A stretch of 64,000 bases of DNA from Trileptium ribeirensis. Its lineage: Eukaryota; Nematoda; Enoplea; Enoplida; Thoracostomopsidae. The stretch spans positions 1 to 64,000 of the forward strand of contig JASANE010012114.1 in the NCBI GenBank assembly GCA_030248225.1, in the 5' to 3' direction. The notes under the pieces were generated by a model, which worked only from the letters and a program-made list of their open reading frames with translations, had not been told where the DNA came from and ran no database searches. Positions 35,691-47,238 of the stretch are shown in pieces. Every line of letters starts with the position of its first letter. The stretch's first letter is position 1. The translations under genes were made by a program, and so were the position numbers.

Positions 35691-36957
35691 TGGCATTACC
35701 AATACTTCAGGAGAAGAATTCAGACTTCACAAAGATGGTTATCATGGAGGCATATCACAAAGTTTCTACTGTAGCATCAAGGCGACCCTCGCAAAAATCC
35801 GCAAAACGTGCTGGATTCCTCGGCTACACCCAAGTTCGAAAGGCTTTAATGGAATGTACAATCTGCAAACGCTGCCAAGGAGGCTTCTTCAAACCTCCAC
35901 TAATGGCTCCACTTCCAAATGAAAGGGTACAGTGCGGGTCTGAATTCAAGCACACTGGATTGGACTACATCGGTCCACTTATGATACGAAACGAACCCGG
36001 CAAAGAACATGTCAAAAGATGGATCGCAATCTTCACTTGTTTCACGACGCGTGCTGTTCATCTGGAAATTGTCAGCGATTGTACAACATTGGCCACAATG
36101 CAAGCTGTTCTCCGATTTATTGGACGACGGGGAACTCCACAAACCATACTAATTGATGACGTTACGCAGTTCAAAAAATGTGACTCTATTTTCAGTGCAA
36201 TTTGGGCTGCCCAACCAAACGATGAAGTAACCGAAAACCTAACCAAGTTCTTTGCGAGAAAGAAAATTCAATGGAAATTCATATCGGAAGGATCTCCATG
36301 GGTCGGTGGATTCTACAAGCGCGTCGTTGGTATTCTCAAGAGGGCTCTGCGCAAGATGTTCTGGAAGGCAACAATCGAAATGGAGACGGTTGCAACCATG
36401 CTGGCCCAACTCGAGGGTGGTATTAACAGTCGCCCACTTCTCCAAATAGAATCCAGTCCAACGGAGTATCAACCCTTACTCCGGCTCACTTCATAGCACC
36501 ATGCAGTCAGCTGTTAGCTTGTCCAACAGAAGGTGATCGGGCCGACCCAGAATAAATCCCACCGGGTAAGCATCACCGCGTGCTGCTAAGACAATGGAAT
36601 CAAATACAAAAGAAGCTCGATGAGTTTTGGTACCTCTGGCAAAATCAGTACCTGCACGAACTCCGAGAAGTCCATCAAACTAGCTTCAAGGCAAAGCGTG
36701 GAGATGTCGATCGTAATCCAGTACAAGGCGAGGTTTGTCTCCTAAAAGACTAGTCACCACGGGCAACTTGGAAGATGATCAAAATCGTCGAGCTCGTGGA
36801 AGGCGCTGATGGACAGATTCGTTTTGCAAAAGTCAAGTTTCCAACAGGACACATCACGCGACGAGCTATCAAAGATTTGGTATCGCTGGAGTTGAACTTC
36901 TCGGAAGCGCCACTGCAACTTTCTACTACAAACATTGCCAATCTGGCCCTGGCAGAT
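35690..36957 (+). pseudogene. BEL/Pao pol: integrase
   Basis: The open frame 35,690-36,496 (268 residues) covers the zinc-binding N-terminus (CTICKRCQGG) and the catalytic core, with GLDYIGPL carrying the first Asp. The second Asp region reads LIDDVTQFK, where SDNGTNF is usual. The third motif reads PWVGGFYKRVVGILKRAL, where the catalytic Glu is expected at the Lys encoded at 36,317-36,319. With Glu lost the protein could not catalyse integration. After 36,496 the C-terminal part continues with stops: FWYLWQNQYLHELRE, RGDVDRNPVQGEVCLLKD and VKFPTGHITRRAIKDL, reaching the 3' LTR. Confidence 0.9.
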
Positions 36958-37384
36958 TGTCGTGATACGACAAACTGACTGCGCAACTGTAAACATTTCA
37001 TATATACAGTCTCTCCAATGAAACAATATTCGAACAATACGTATTTTATGCTACTTTTTCTGTGTAATTCATACATCTATGTCTAGCCAGTAAGGTGCGT
37101 CTGATTTCATTTGGCTGTTAAAATAGCTATTGTATCTTCTGGAGAACGTTCTGAAATCAATGCAAAAGACTATAAATAGGAGTAGGATTTTAGCTATAAA
37201 AGGGCTTCTAAAACTTCTTCTACTGTATTACTGTTTTCTTGTGCATTTCTGTTTATTATCGTCCTGCATTTATCTTTGTTATCCTTTATTTTACTACATT
37301 AAACTCTTGCTATTTATCCACTGATTTCGCTCTGTCACAAACAATCTACCTCGCTTCCACTGCACATTTTGCATGGTCATTATC
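36958..37384 (+). repeat. 3' LTR of the BEL/Pao element
   Basis: This aligns with the 5' LTR, with scattered substitutions and small gaps. The end is put at 37,384 because CCCAG, the candidate target duplication, follows; the alternative end CA is at 37,378-37,379. Confidence 0.9.
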
Positions 37385-39109
37385 CCAGAAACGCAGGTGC
37401 TAGACATTCTTTTGTCGCACCTGTCTTCTTTGGAATGAGCCGCCAGAAGTGTACGGGATACTGGAGCTTCAGAATTCGTGATTGGATCGTCGTTTTGAAA
37501 TTTCGAATGTGTCTTCGAACCCAGCATTGTTTGTGTTTGGAGAGTGGCTGAATTTGTATAAAACTTGTAGAAACAAAATTTTGAGGTTGGGCGACTCACC
37601 CAGTATGAACGAATTAGTTCGAATTCGGCAGAACGGAGTTCGGTTGGCGGTGCAGCTTGAAGCCATGAATCCATTTAATGTTTTAATGGTTTACGTTCTT
37701 CACATGTTCTTACTTTCTCGACCACTGTTTGTATTGAATGCTGCTCGGAGTTTGGGATGCTTGTGTTAGGAAAGGGGAAATTAGTTCCTCTAAGAGGTAA
37801 ACTAGGTGACGATGATTATTGTACAGAAGTTTAAACGAACCCGTAAAGTTTATTGTAGAATGTAGCTGATTGCGCCTCGCTTTCTAGTTGACGTTCCGTC
37901 CGTCTTTCGGCAGACCTGCCCGTTCCCTGAATATCTACATCTACCGCTGTCTGGAATTTACATAGCAGAGTCGAGTTCCGATTTGCCTGTGCGGAAGGGA
38001 GAATTTGTCTGTCAACCGAAGTTCTTCTGATTCCCCGCGGTCTTAGATAGATCATAAAATAATTTTCTTCGGATGTAAAAAATCTACATCTTTACATGAT
38101 GATTGAGCAGAGTTAGGCTGGAAGAGTTTTCCCTGAGAACGCCGCGGTTACAAGTTTCACTGAATCAAGACAGAGTTGGTTAGAAGTACTGTTTGCACTA
38201 GGGTTTGTGGCTCGTGGAAAATTTAAAATTTAAAATTTGCGGTCTAATAAAATGATCGGCGCTCATGCCGTTTTTGAGGTCCAACAAACTTGAGACTTCG
38301 AATAGAGGACGTGTGCCTACACGGGCCCTATTGAGACCTCGGGTTGGGTGAAAGTTGCTATTTTCGTGAGTTAGTAAATGTGGGAATACAAAAAGTAAGT
38401 ACACATTGTTAGGATAGCAATAACTTGAGCCTATGGGGTGGCGCTTTCTTCTGAGTCTTTCGTTTGCACTTTGCGTTGAGTTTTGCCGTTTATTCGTTGT
38501 TCTTTAATCTTGTATGTTCGTTTATACATTATGTCAGGATATATAATATATAGACACGCATAATTTGGTAATCAAATTGATTTGTCAAAAGTTCTTTTTA
38601 CAACGACCCCATGTTACAATCCGGGTTTTCGGATTGAATAATCGTGTCGTACATTAAAGTTTTTTAAGTGAATAGCAGTACTGACCGATCGATAAAAGTT
38701 ATGTACGCTTCCTCCCCCCTAGATCACAACATAGGGATTCATACAATATCCAAATTTTACAATTATACAGTGGTGTGCAAAATATATGAAAATGTGTAAC
38801 TAACGGAATAATGTGTCTAGGATGGGTCAGTATTCCGAAAGTTCCAAATGTACTCTTGGTCAGCCTGCCGTAATAGATGGCTCCTAGGCAAACCAATGAA
38901 TAAAATCGAAGGAATCCCTTCTTGGTTATTTAATTTTTGGTGCTTAGTCTATAGGACAGCAACTACGTCTCCGATGCAGGACCAGGGGAACAGCAGGAAT
39001 GAAACCCGAATAAAATAAACAAAGCAGAAAATTCTCACTCAGTGATATTACATGAGCCCATTTGTATCGCGCGTTGGTTTATAAAATTGGAAACCTTAAG
39101 CTGATGATG
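37385..39109. other. Intron sequence, no gene recognised
   Basis: Opposed short frames at 37,482-37,769 (plus) and 37,831-38,055 (minus) have no recognisable domain. The rest is AT-rich. I see no transposon ends. Confidence 0.45.
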
Positions 39110-41480
39110 ATGCGCATTATGCATTGTTACGGAACAAATGCCGAAATTTTATCGGTTTTTCGGTAACAGAAAGTTGGCAAAATCAGAAACAAGTACCAAA
39201 AATACGCCGTGTGTTCTAACAGATTTTGATGATTTTGAATTTGCAGCGAAAATTGTTATCTAATGCCTATCAGCTTTTGATTTGTATTTGTACCTGTTAC
39301 CGAACAAATTTAACGTAATAGTGACGTCACAAATTAATCTGTCCCTTGGTTTAGCTTGCAGTGTTCGCGAACAAATCGAGCGAATCCAAATACGCTAGAT
39401 TTTCATTCGCTAAAAATTCCGTAATTTTCGTTGAATTTTCGAGATTAACAGATTTTTAACCGAAATATCAAAATAGGATTGTTGATGGGCGTGGGTTAAG
39501 TTTACTGTCGCATTATGTGCCTGTGAACCTGGAATACAATGCGAACTAGCAGAAATTATTCTCGTTGTTATGACTTTTATTCACTGTGCATCAAAATTTA
39601 ATAAGATTGTATAGGCTAAAACTATTTAAAGTACCCCATTAGAGCCGCGCTCTAGCGTTAAAACACTTAGCTGTGTGGTGGCTACATCGCTGACCAGCAA
39701 AAGCTTTAGTTCATCGCCAATTCTTATTGTTCTTTCAGAGGCAACAACGTTAGGTTTGCCAGGTCTTAGTAAATGTCGACTCATGGACTTGCATTTCAGC
39801 ATGAAAATTTCGCTCCCTTTTGGTATAGATGATATAGATACGCCTCAATTATAGAAAAATTTTAGCCCGAAAGCTCGGACTCCAAATTGGGGGCAAAATG
39901 CATCGCCGAGTAGGCGCCCCGCTGATTGAAAATTAACACGATCTGAGGAAAACTTTGGCGTCAGATCAAGCCGGAGCAAAACCCCTGATTCTTTTCACGG
40001 CGTAGCGCTGCCCGTTAGACTTTCAGTTGGTACTCACACATGTGTTTTTCAGATTTAAATTCAGTTCAAGGATGGATTCTTTCTTTCTCTCTTTCTCCGC
40101 ATAGTTACTATCAGGCATTGGCACTGTGACTGATACGCTCGCGCACCCTTAGGTCGCGCCAACGCTAGCGAAATATCAAAAATACTAGTGTTAGAGCAAA
40201 ACACACCGCGATGGCAGAGCAACCCAGTAGACAACAACGCAACACACAGCAACAGCGAAGAAAGGGAAGAAGACGAAGGGAAACGAAGACTCGATGGATA
40301 GACAAAATTTAAGGTCTAGGACTAGGATCGCCGGACGAAGAAGGGGCTAAGATAGGGTCGTTGCCGGAGGAAGAGTGAAATCACAGCCGAATTAGAAAAG
40401 GATTGAACGACCTCAAATTAAAAGAGCAATTATCGACGATTTCCAGAGAAAAATACGAAATCGCGCAAATTTAAATCAGCTTTTGGCACGCCCCGTGCCT
40501 CGTGCCCCAGACTTTTGAATAACGTGAGGCTATAGGATAGTCGTACAGCTTAGCTAAATCCTCTTGAGTACTAAATTTAGTTAACTAAAGACCAGTGAAA
40601 ATTATACAAGTTACGCGCATTACGAATGTTATTGACCTTATTATCGGTTTCCTCTTTTGATGTCCGCTCATCTGCCCCTGATCAGCTAGCACCCTACATC
40701 CTCTACAGCTCGGGAGGACTTTCCCTTGATCTTCTCGACTAATGGTAGCGCCACGCGTCGCATAAAGCGAATTTCGAAGCATATCGGAGCGTGTTTCTGG
40801 CCCCGTAGCTGAGCTTAGATGTCGCTGAAATTGGGGATCCCGGAGGCAATAACGTCTGATACCCGTCTGTCTAGTTGAGCCCGTAGTCCCTTTTGATCTC
40901 TCGGTGGTTGCATTCTAGGGGTCATCGCTGGTAGCGCGTAGCTATGTCGATTTTGCCGCTCGTTTAATTAACCGTCAAGGGCACTACGTTTATCGTTGAC
41001 GTTCTCTCTTGTCTATGATACTTGCGTCCTTTCATATTGTATATAGTGCCGAAATAAGATCGTCAAAATCATTCGTCGCGGCCCATGTTATGCCCAACTA
41101 AACTTAAAGTGACCCCGCTGAAAATCCTATTTTGTTTTTTGTAAAAATTTTTATCACCGAACATTTCTTGTTGTTTACAGAAAGCTACTTTTTGTTCAGT
41201 AATATAAAATATGTTCGCGAACAGAATTTTGTCGGATTTGTATTAACAAGGGGCTTGTTCGCGAACGGTAATCGATAAATAATATGACCGTCCCGTTTAT
41301 GACGACACATTTACGTTAAATTTGCTCGCAAACAAAGGCGAATCCTGTTTCAACGCTATGAAATGTTATGGAATTGTCATAACCCGAATGAAAACGTTCA
41401 AGTCTGTGCTAGCAGTGAATCCAATCGAATACCCTATTTGTTTCGTAACAATGAATGTGCAATCAACATCCGAAATTGCA
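39110..41480. mobile_element. Element-like segment with ~0.3-kb inverted ends
   Basis: The left end (39,110-39,440) and the reverse complement of the right end (41,170-41,480) share CATTGTTACGGAACAAAT, CAAATTTAACGTAA.TG.GTCGTCA and TTCGCGAACAA at similar spacing, with much divergence between. The centre (1.7 kb) has an ATG frame at 40,211 of 33 residues (MAEQPSRQQRNTQQQRRKG...) and other short frames, but no recognisable transposase. Terminal sequence and target duplication are not clear. It could be an old DNA transposon or a local inverted duplication. Confidence 0.5.
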
Positions 41481-42464
41481 AAATAGTATGGTTAGCGGAG
41501 TAATTTTAAGTTTAGTTGCACATTAGTCGTTACGGAGGTGTTATATTTTTCGTTACGTCGGGTCCGCGTGGATTAGTCAACTCTACGCGCTATTGCCTGT
41601 AGATGAAAGATCCTAAGCCCTAACGCGTATGATTCACTTCCAATGTCAAAGCAGTAGCAGAGCAGGATGATTACGAGAGGAATCTATGAAACCAATAAGA
41701 GTAATCGCTGATGAAAATATCATACGCCAATCACGAATAAAATGTACTAGGTAAATCACATCCCTCGACGGAATAATTATAGTTAACCGATCGCTGATCA
41801 GATAGTCCTCTTTGAGGGATTGTCGGGACCTTGTCGGGGCCACACAGTCTACTAACCGTTGTTAGATATAGAATCATAACCAATTGAGACAGAGTTCAAA
41901 TTTATCCGCAAATCACATACTTGTGCAAATTCACTCGCTAGCCGCACTAAATTAAACAACTTCCAAGTAAGACAAGGATAGGGAATATTGTTCTGGCGTT
42001 ATGAACTGTGAGCAGGTGTCGGTGCGAACCTCGTTGGGGGACCTCAGTAATCATACTGGATATTAAACACGTACGAAACCTAACCGGGCGGGGTACTAAC
42101 ACGCCCTGTTAAGGGCGCCTGCGACTTGCTAAGCTTCATAGCTTCTTGGGTCTGACTTGCGAAAATTATGGTCCACCTTTGAGGTTATGATAGCCGGGGT
42201 CATATAGGCATGGTGTTAGGAAGTTGCGCCGTGCAGCTGCGTACCGTTATTACTTTAGCACTGAATTTTAGTTCGACTTGCATAACAGTATAATTTTCAC
42301 CACCATTCCACAAGATGTTGGTGTATTGATAGATATTTGATCGAAGCCTAATACGCGTTTATGTTTACGTAGCATTATTAAATATTATATTGTTTGTTTC
42401 ACTACTATATGTGTGAATAAAGCGAACAGCTAAACGCATAAGATACGGTTTATGTATACTAGAG
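41481..42464. other. Intron sequence, no gene recognised
   Basis: Short frames only; nothing can be assigned. Confidence 0.45.
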
Positions 42465-42800
42465 GGGAAAATTTTATGGATTCGAGTCTGTCGAAAGCAA
42501 ACCAAAGGCAAAAACCTCGAAAAAGCCAAGACGGGTTACACAGATGCACCGTCGGCTTACTACTTATTGCTTTCCATACAACCACGGCTTCCTCGGCTCT
42601 CAAAGAAGAGGTAGCGGTGCACGTAATCCCAGCGAATCAGTTAGCTTAGCAGGCCACAGATGAGCTTCACCAGGGTGTCCGACCTGGGCCGTTTCGGTGG
42701 CCCACGTGACTATTTTTGTGGTATGATTAATTAGAGGTCCCCTGGGGAGAGGCAACTCCTAAGCCTGTGTATAAGTATTAAGTTCGACTCGTCGTTCCCA
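42465..42800 (+). repeat. Dispersed repeat family B, copy 2
   Basis: This copy is in the same orientation as 20,205-20,520. TAGCTTAGCAGG at 42,642-42,653 is a perfect match to the RNA polymerase III A-box pattern, and AGTTCGACTCG at 42,781-42,791 is close to a B box. The boxes are about 130 bases apart, far more than in tRNA genes. It may be a tRNA-related SINE or a chance match. Confidence 0.6.
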
Positions 42801-44463
42801 TCCGACACTCTAGACACTTGAAATTTGTACCTGAAATGAGTTGCACTTTCTCATTGGTGGCGGTCCTTTTAACAGTCATAAAGAAACTAAAATTTTCACA
42901 CCCATACTAAATGTAGCGTGGCTGATTTCGCCGTGTTCACAATAAGGCAACTATAGGTTCAATTTGTGCTTTTTACATTCTCTCAAATTCGAATGTTAGC
43001 TCACTTTACCGTTCCTAACTAGAACACTTCGACGAATTTGAGAGAAGCTTAATACCATTAACTTTTGGGTTTGCTTTTGTTTTCAACTTTTGCTCTTGTG
43101 TTTGTTACGAACTTGCAAGTTGTTATTGTGTAGTTACCTATTGTCTTATCAGTACTTACCGCCCCTAGTAAATTTTAGAAACATCGAGCAATATAATCTG
43201 ACTTGTTTTGTTCACTTATATTCTCTCGGATTTTCAAGTTGTTTGGACCGACCGAATGATCGACACGGAGTCTTTCATCGTGTACCCGGAAATTTTTGAT
43301 TAGCACTTTCGCTCGTATGAATGAGGCTGATTTTCTCTACTTTCCTATCACCTGAGACATTAGGGGTCAAGAAATACTCTTTGGTTTTGCAGTGTCAGCA
43401 AATTTTAAGGAAACTACTCGGCTCTGCGTGGCTTTTACCTTAAGGATCAACATCAAAGTTGTGACCTAACACAAGCATAGAGCCATTGAGAAGAGGAGGA
43501 GAGTAAATGATTCGAAAGTGTTTTATGCTAACTGTCTGTATACTTTACTGACATAGCTATATTCCTGTAGGAGCAGACGTAACGGGATTATTAATATTAG
43601 TTAAAATCTGTCATTACTTAACTGAAATGGTTTTAATTTGATCAGTAAATTTGATTCCTCGTATTTCTTGGCCATGGCACACACAGTGTACTTTGGGTGT
43701 ATGGCCGGTCTGGATTTGGTAATCATTTGCTTTCGTGCACTATCGGTTTCGCTCAGTAACTGCTATAATTTTACATAAAACGATCGCTAATAATTTAGAT
43801 GCCTGTAGTTAAAATGATTTTTGAGGAATTGGTAAAGATCAGTAGTGGAAGCATAAATTCTTTAGCCCCTGGGTTACGTATACTCGCTCATCGCAACATT
43901 AGCTGATGCTGATCAAACAAGAATTTTGTTCCAGCTATCGAAATACAATACTCAACGAGCACAGCACGATCTTTACCTGGCTCAAATTTCCACTTTCAAA
44001 GGTCCGACTAAATATTTGTATGATTAAACTAACGAGTATGGTCTAATAAGCATTGATCGAAACATTGATATACTTTTAGCTGCGGGAAACATTCTACATG
44101 TAATAGTCAAACAGCACTGATTTTCTAAAGTTTACATAGGACAAATTTTAGATCAGCTAGCAAAAAGTTCTCATAGATCACTTGGACCAAGGTTTGTAGG
44201 TAATTGGCACGGTTTTACCAAGTTGAAATCTACTCTGCTCATTGTTGTTTTTTGTAATCACGGGTACAACGCATGTTTTCTACCGCCAGCACGGAGCTTT
44301 ACAACTGAAAACAGAGACGATGCTTAAATTTTCAAACAATAATATCCCGCCAATTTCTTGTGCCAAGTTTAACGTAATCTTCGCTTGCACCTTGAGCTTG
44401 GAAAGATTAGGAAAATGGTTTGACCTGGGTACATCATTTACAGCATGTTTGTCAAGTTACAGG
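42801..44463. other. Intron sequence, no gene recognised
   Basis: AT-rich; the plus-strand frame 43,090-43,299 has no recognisable domain. Confidence 0.45.
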
Positions 44464-45954
44464 CATAGCCGTAGATCCAGGGGGGTCGGGGAGGTCTGGA
44501 CCCCTCCAATATTTGGCGATTTTTTCAAAACTTGCGAGCGTTCTAAGGCTTGGTCGGCGAGCCTATATAGGGCCTCAATAGGTAGCAATGGGCAACTTTG
44601 ATTTTAAAAACAGCCATAAAATTGTACGTCTTTCTTAAGTACGTAAGTAAGTAAGGCGCAGTTGAAACAGAGTTGTCGGTGCATGTTGATATTGTTAATG
44701 GTTCTTAATGAACTTCACTTTTTTAATTTCGTTTCAGGAATCCTTCCTTAGACAGTATTATACCAATTTAATTTTAATTTGCGGCTACTACATCAGTGTG
44801 GTTTTATCGAGATGTCTAAAATATCAGACTACTTTTCAAAGCCATCAGCTGAAAAAAAGTCAAGCAATCAACCGTCTACGAGCACTGAGCATCCAGATAG
44901 TCCTACCGACGATGGCGAATTGTCGCCCAAACAACCAAGATTAGACGAAACACACAGCGTGGATATCTTGCGACTTGATAAACCAGCACAACCGGACGTC
45001 GAAGCTTTTCAAACACAAACTATTGTAGTAGGTGAAAGAGTTAAAACGTTAAAGTTCCAGAAAGCGTGGTATGATAAATTTAAATGGCTACACTTCCACG
45101 CTCCCTCGAAAGGTGTTGTTTGTTTTTACTGTTCTAAAGCAGAGGCATCCAACGTGACGTCTTTATCGACCAAGGCCGAAACAACCTTCTCTACGACAGG
45201 GTTTTCCACTTGGAAGAAAGCCCTCGAAAAGTTCCAAAAGCATGAAAAAAGCGAACATCATCGTTTTTGCATTCAACAATTACAGCTTACACGCCGCTCG
45301 ATTGACAGTGAACTATCAGTAAAGCTCAAAACGGAGAACGAAAATGCAACAGTTTGCCTGCAGAAAATTGTATCTTCATTTAAGTTTCTGGCGCGACAGG
45401 GTTTAGCGTTTCGAGGACATGACAACGGAGAAGGAAACTTTCACCAGATGCTTAAATTACGCTCTGAAGATGTCCATCAACTTTCAGCGTGGCTTAGCAA
45501 AAAAACAAACTTCACAAACCCTGAAATTCAGAATGAAATTTTCGCAATTCTTAGCGAAACAATAATTCGGCAGATTTTGCTGGACATTGGAACAATGAAT
45601 AATTCATTTCTAAAACTGAAATCAGGCGCAACGCGTTTGCCGAAGTGCAGTAATGTCAGTTTTTTAATCCTAACACATGTTTGTTTTTGGCGCTTAGAAG
45701 AAATAAGACATTTGTCATGAGTTAAGTAGTTTCGCTTTATTAATTGCATTATGTTGAACTGTAACCAATATGCCAAGTGATCATCTTTAATAGATTTTAT
45801 GACTAGTTGTTTAGGGACGCCCTGCTAAAAGTATAAGCGTTTTTAGCATGCCATAAAGCATTTTTGGCATAAAGTTGTATTTTAACCACAGAAAGGTGCA
45901 CTTAGCAAAGAGTTACTGGACCCCCTCAATCTTGAGACCAAATCTACGCCACTG
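44464..45954 (+). mobile_element. hAT element with internal deletion, 1.49 kb
   Basis: The 8 bp GTTACAGG occurs directly before the element (44,456-44,463) and directly after it (45,955-45,962), a perfect target duplication of the hAT length. The left end reads CATAGCCGTAGAT and the right end, reversed, CAGTGGCGTAGAT. Purine/GGGG-rich subterminal regions follow on both sides. The interior carries one long transposase N-terminal ORF and then a short non-coding tail, so most of the catalytic region has been deleted. It lies in the anoctamin intron, opposite to the gene. Confidence 0.9.
44812..45720 (+). CDS. hAT transposase N-terminal part (ZMYM1-like, TTF-type zinc finger)
   Basis: The ORF is intact (302 residues). 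I chose the ATG at 44,812 because the reading frame upstream has no earlier ATG. The first ~70 residues are Ser/Thr/Pro/Asp-rich. A TTF-type zinc finger follows: AWYDKFKWLHFH, CFYC at about 104-107, and the His pattern KHEKSEHH at about 142-149. The part from about 170 to 275 (KIVSSFKFLARQGLAFRGHD, IFAILSETIIRQILLDIG) matches the start of the DUF4371/hAT catalytic domain. The protein then ends abruptly in unrelated sequence. The catalytic core and dimerisation region are missing, so it could bind DNA but not transpose. The intact frame may reflect recent insertion or chance. Confidence 0.85.
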   Translation: MSKISDYFSKPSAEKKSSNQPSTSTEHPDSPTDDGELSPKQPRLDETHSVDILRLDKPAQPDVEAFQTQTIVVGERVKTLKFQKAWYDKFKWLHFHAPSKGVVCFYCSKAEASNVTSLSTKAETTFSTTGFSTWKKALEKFQKHEKSEHHRFCIQQLQLTRRSIDSELSVKLKTENENATVCLQKIVSSFKFLARQGLAFRGHDNGEGNFHQMLKLRSEDVHQLSAWLSKKTNFTNPEIQNEIFAILSETIIRQILLDIGTMNNSFLKLKSGATRLPKCSNVSFLILTHVCFWRLEEIRHLS

Positions 45955-46913
45955 GTTACAGGGGCTCATAAATACCGCTTCTTCGTCCCAGAACAACATT
46001 TTTCTCAAATTTATTAACCATTAGGGTTCAGGGGTTGAATTTAAGTTCGACGGTGTTCTCGGTATTTATGTTTTGATTCATATCCCAGGTAAGTCAGTTT
46101 TAGGTTAGTTGTCAGTGACTTACATTTTACTCAATTTTGTTACATTTTTGGTCATTTCTCTGAAGATATTTAGTAAGTGTTTCTGTTTATCAATTCTGGT
46201 AAATTTAATAAATAAGCAGAAATTATTAATATATTTGGGTTTTGATTATATTGTCATAGTTATATTGGCTACTCTAGGATTCTCTGAGCTCAACCATTCG
46301 TGACAAATCATGCTCGCAAAAATATTTCCATAAACCAGAAGGTGAAAGTAATATTTCCAAAAACATCTCCAGTAAGAGAAAGTAATTGTCGTGAGTTTTA
46401 ACTTGTTTAGGAGTCATAACTCGGCTAAAGGTTTAACACAATATTCTCAAGTTTTGACAAATAAAACATTCTCCAAGGGTAGATTACACAGTTCAAAATC
46501 GAACTCCAACAGGCCTTTCCTAACTGCATTTTGACTCCTTCTACCTCAGTTCACTAACAGTAATCTTCCCGAAGTTTAAGCTAAATTTGATCCAAAATTT
46601 TAGTGTAACTTTTTAAAGGCTATCGGACTTAACCATAAGTGTTAGGAGGGCATATCTCAATTTTGATACGATGTATCATGTTTATAATTGTCTGACAAAA
46701 ACTTAAATAAGTCGAGGAAGCATTGATCTGAAGATCTATTTCGATGGGCGCTCCAAGTTAGGAAATGAGACCAACCACACGCAAAACCACTCGCGGTCAG
46801 GTTATAAGCGAATTTGACTTAAATTTTCGTTTCAGCTCTGATGATCTGAAGGATTGTTTATGTGTATGACACTGGGTACTTAAACATTTGGCTTCATCTT
46901 CAAGTCGTACTAT
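45955..46913. other. Intron sequence, no gene recognised
   Basis: AT-rich, with a hydrophobic plus-strand frame at 46,109-46,303 that looks like composition rather than a gene. Confidence 0.45.
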
Positions 46914-47047
46914 CTAGAGACATGTCTTGTAGTTCTTATGTTGTTGTGTTGCCTGTTGTTGTTGTGCTGCCACAGCTTTGCTACGGACAATATTGGTTTT
47001 GTTGTCCTCGTCACTATACATAACTGAGTGCCACGAGCTGCAGTTTG
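46914..47047 (-). CDS. Candidate terminal exon of an unidentified gene
   Basis: On the minus strand an acceptor GATCACAG at 47,048 is followed by a frame that reads NCSSWHSVMYSDEDNKTNIV, then SKAVAAQQQQATQQHKNYKT, and ends at TAG 46,914. Residue content (acidic, then poly-Gln) looks protein-like. Joined to the exon at 47,137-47,238 the frame is kept (CCA G + CA AAC). I do not recognise the protein. It would lie inside the anoctamin intron on the same strand, as a nested gene or an alternative 3' end. Confidence 0.3.
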
Positions 47048-47136
47048 CTGTGATCTCTTTCTACCCGGCGCCTTACTCTGTGATACATATATTTGTAATA
47101 TTATGTATATATATTTATATCTGTGATGTCTTTTAC

Positions 47137-47238
47137 CTGGTGATGCTAATAAACTAGTAACCTGCGATAATTGACCATCCGGTGAGCCAGCTTCAGTAAT
47201 ATACGGCTGTGATGCAATATTGGCCAGATGAGCCACAG
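47137..47238 (-). CDS. Candidate exon of the same unidentified gene
   Basis: This frame reads VAHLANIASQPYITEAGSP and QLSQVTSLLASP, ending at donor CACCAG|GTAAAAG (47,136). The acceptor TATCACAG at 47,239 has a poor pyrimidine tract, so the exon may extend further upstream. The 89-base intron to the next candidate exon is AT-rich, as short invertebrate introns are. Only splice signals and amino acid content support the call. Confidence 0.3.

Larger units (their letters stand above)
30844..37384 (+). mobile_element. BEL/Pao LTR retrotransposon, near full length, inactive
   Basis: This 6.5-kb element has two direct LTRs of about 430 bp and an interior in the order gag, protease, reverse transcriptase, RNase H, integrase, which is the BEL/Pao order. 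CCCAG directly before the left LTR (30,839-30,843) recurs directly after the right one (37,385-37,389) and is a candidate 5-bp target duplication. If this is right, the LTRs start TGTCGTGAT and end TAT; the more canonical ending CA lies five bases earlier. The LTRs differ at roughly 30-40 sites with small gaps, and the interior has several stops and frameshifts, so the insertion is old. It lies in the last intron of the anoctamin gene, opposite to its direction. Confidence 0.93.
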
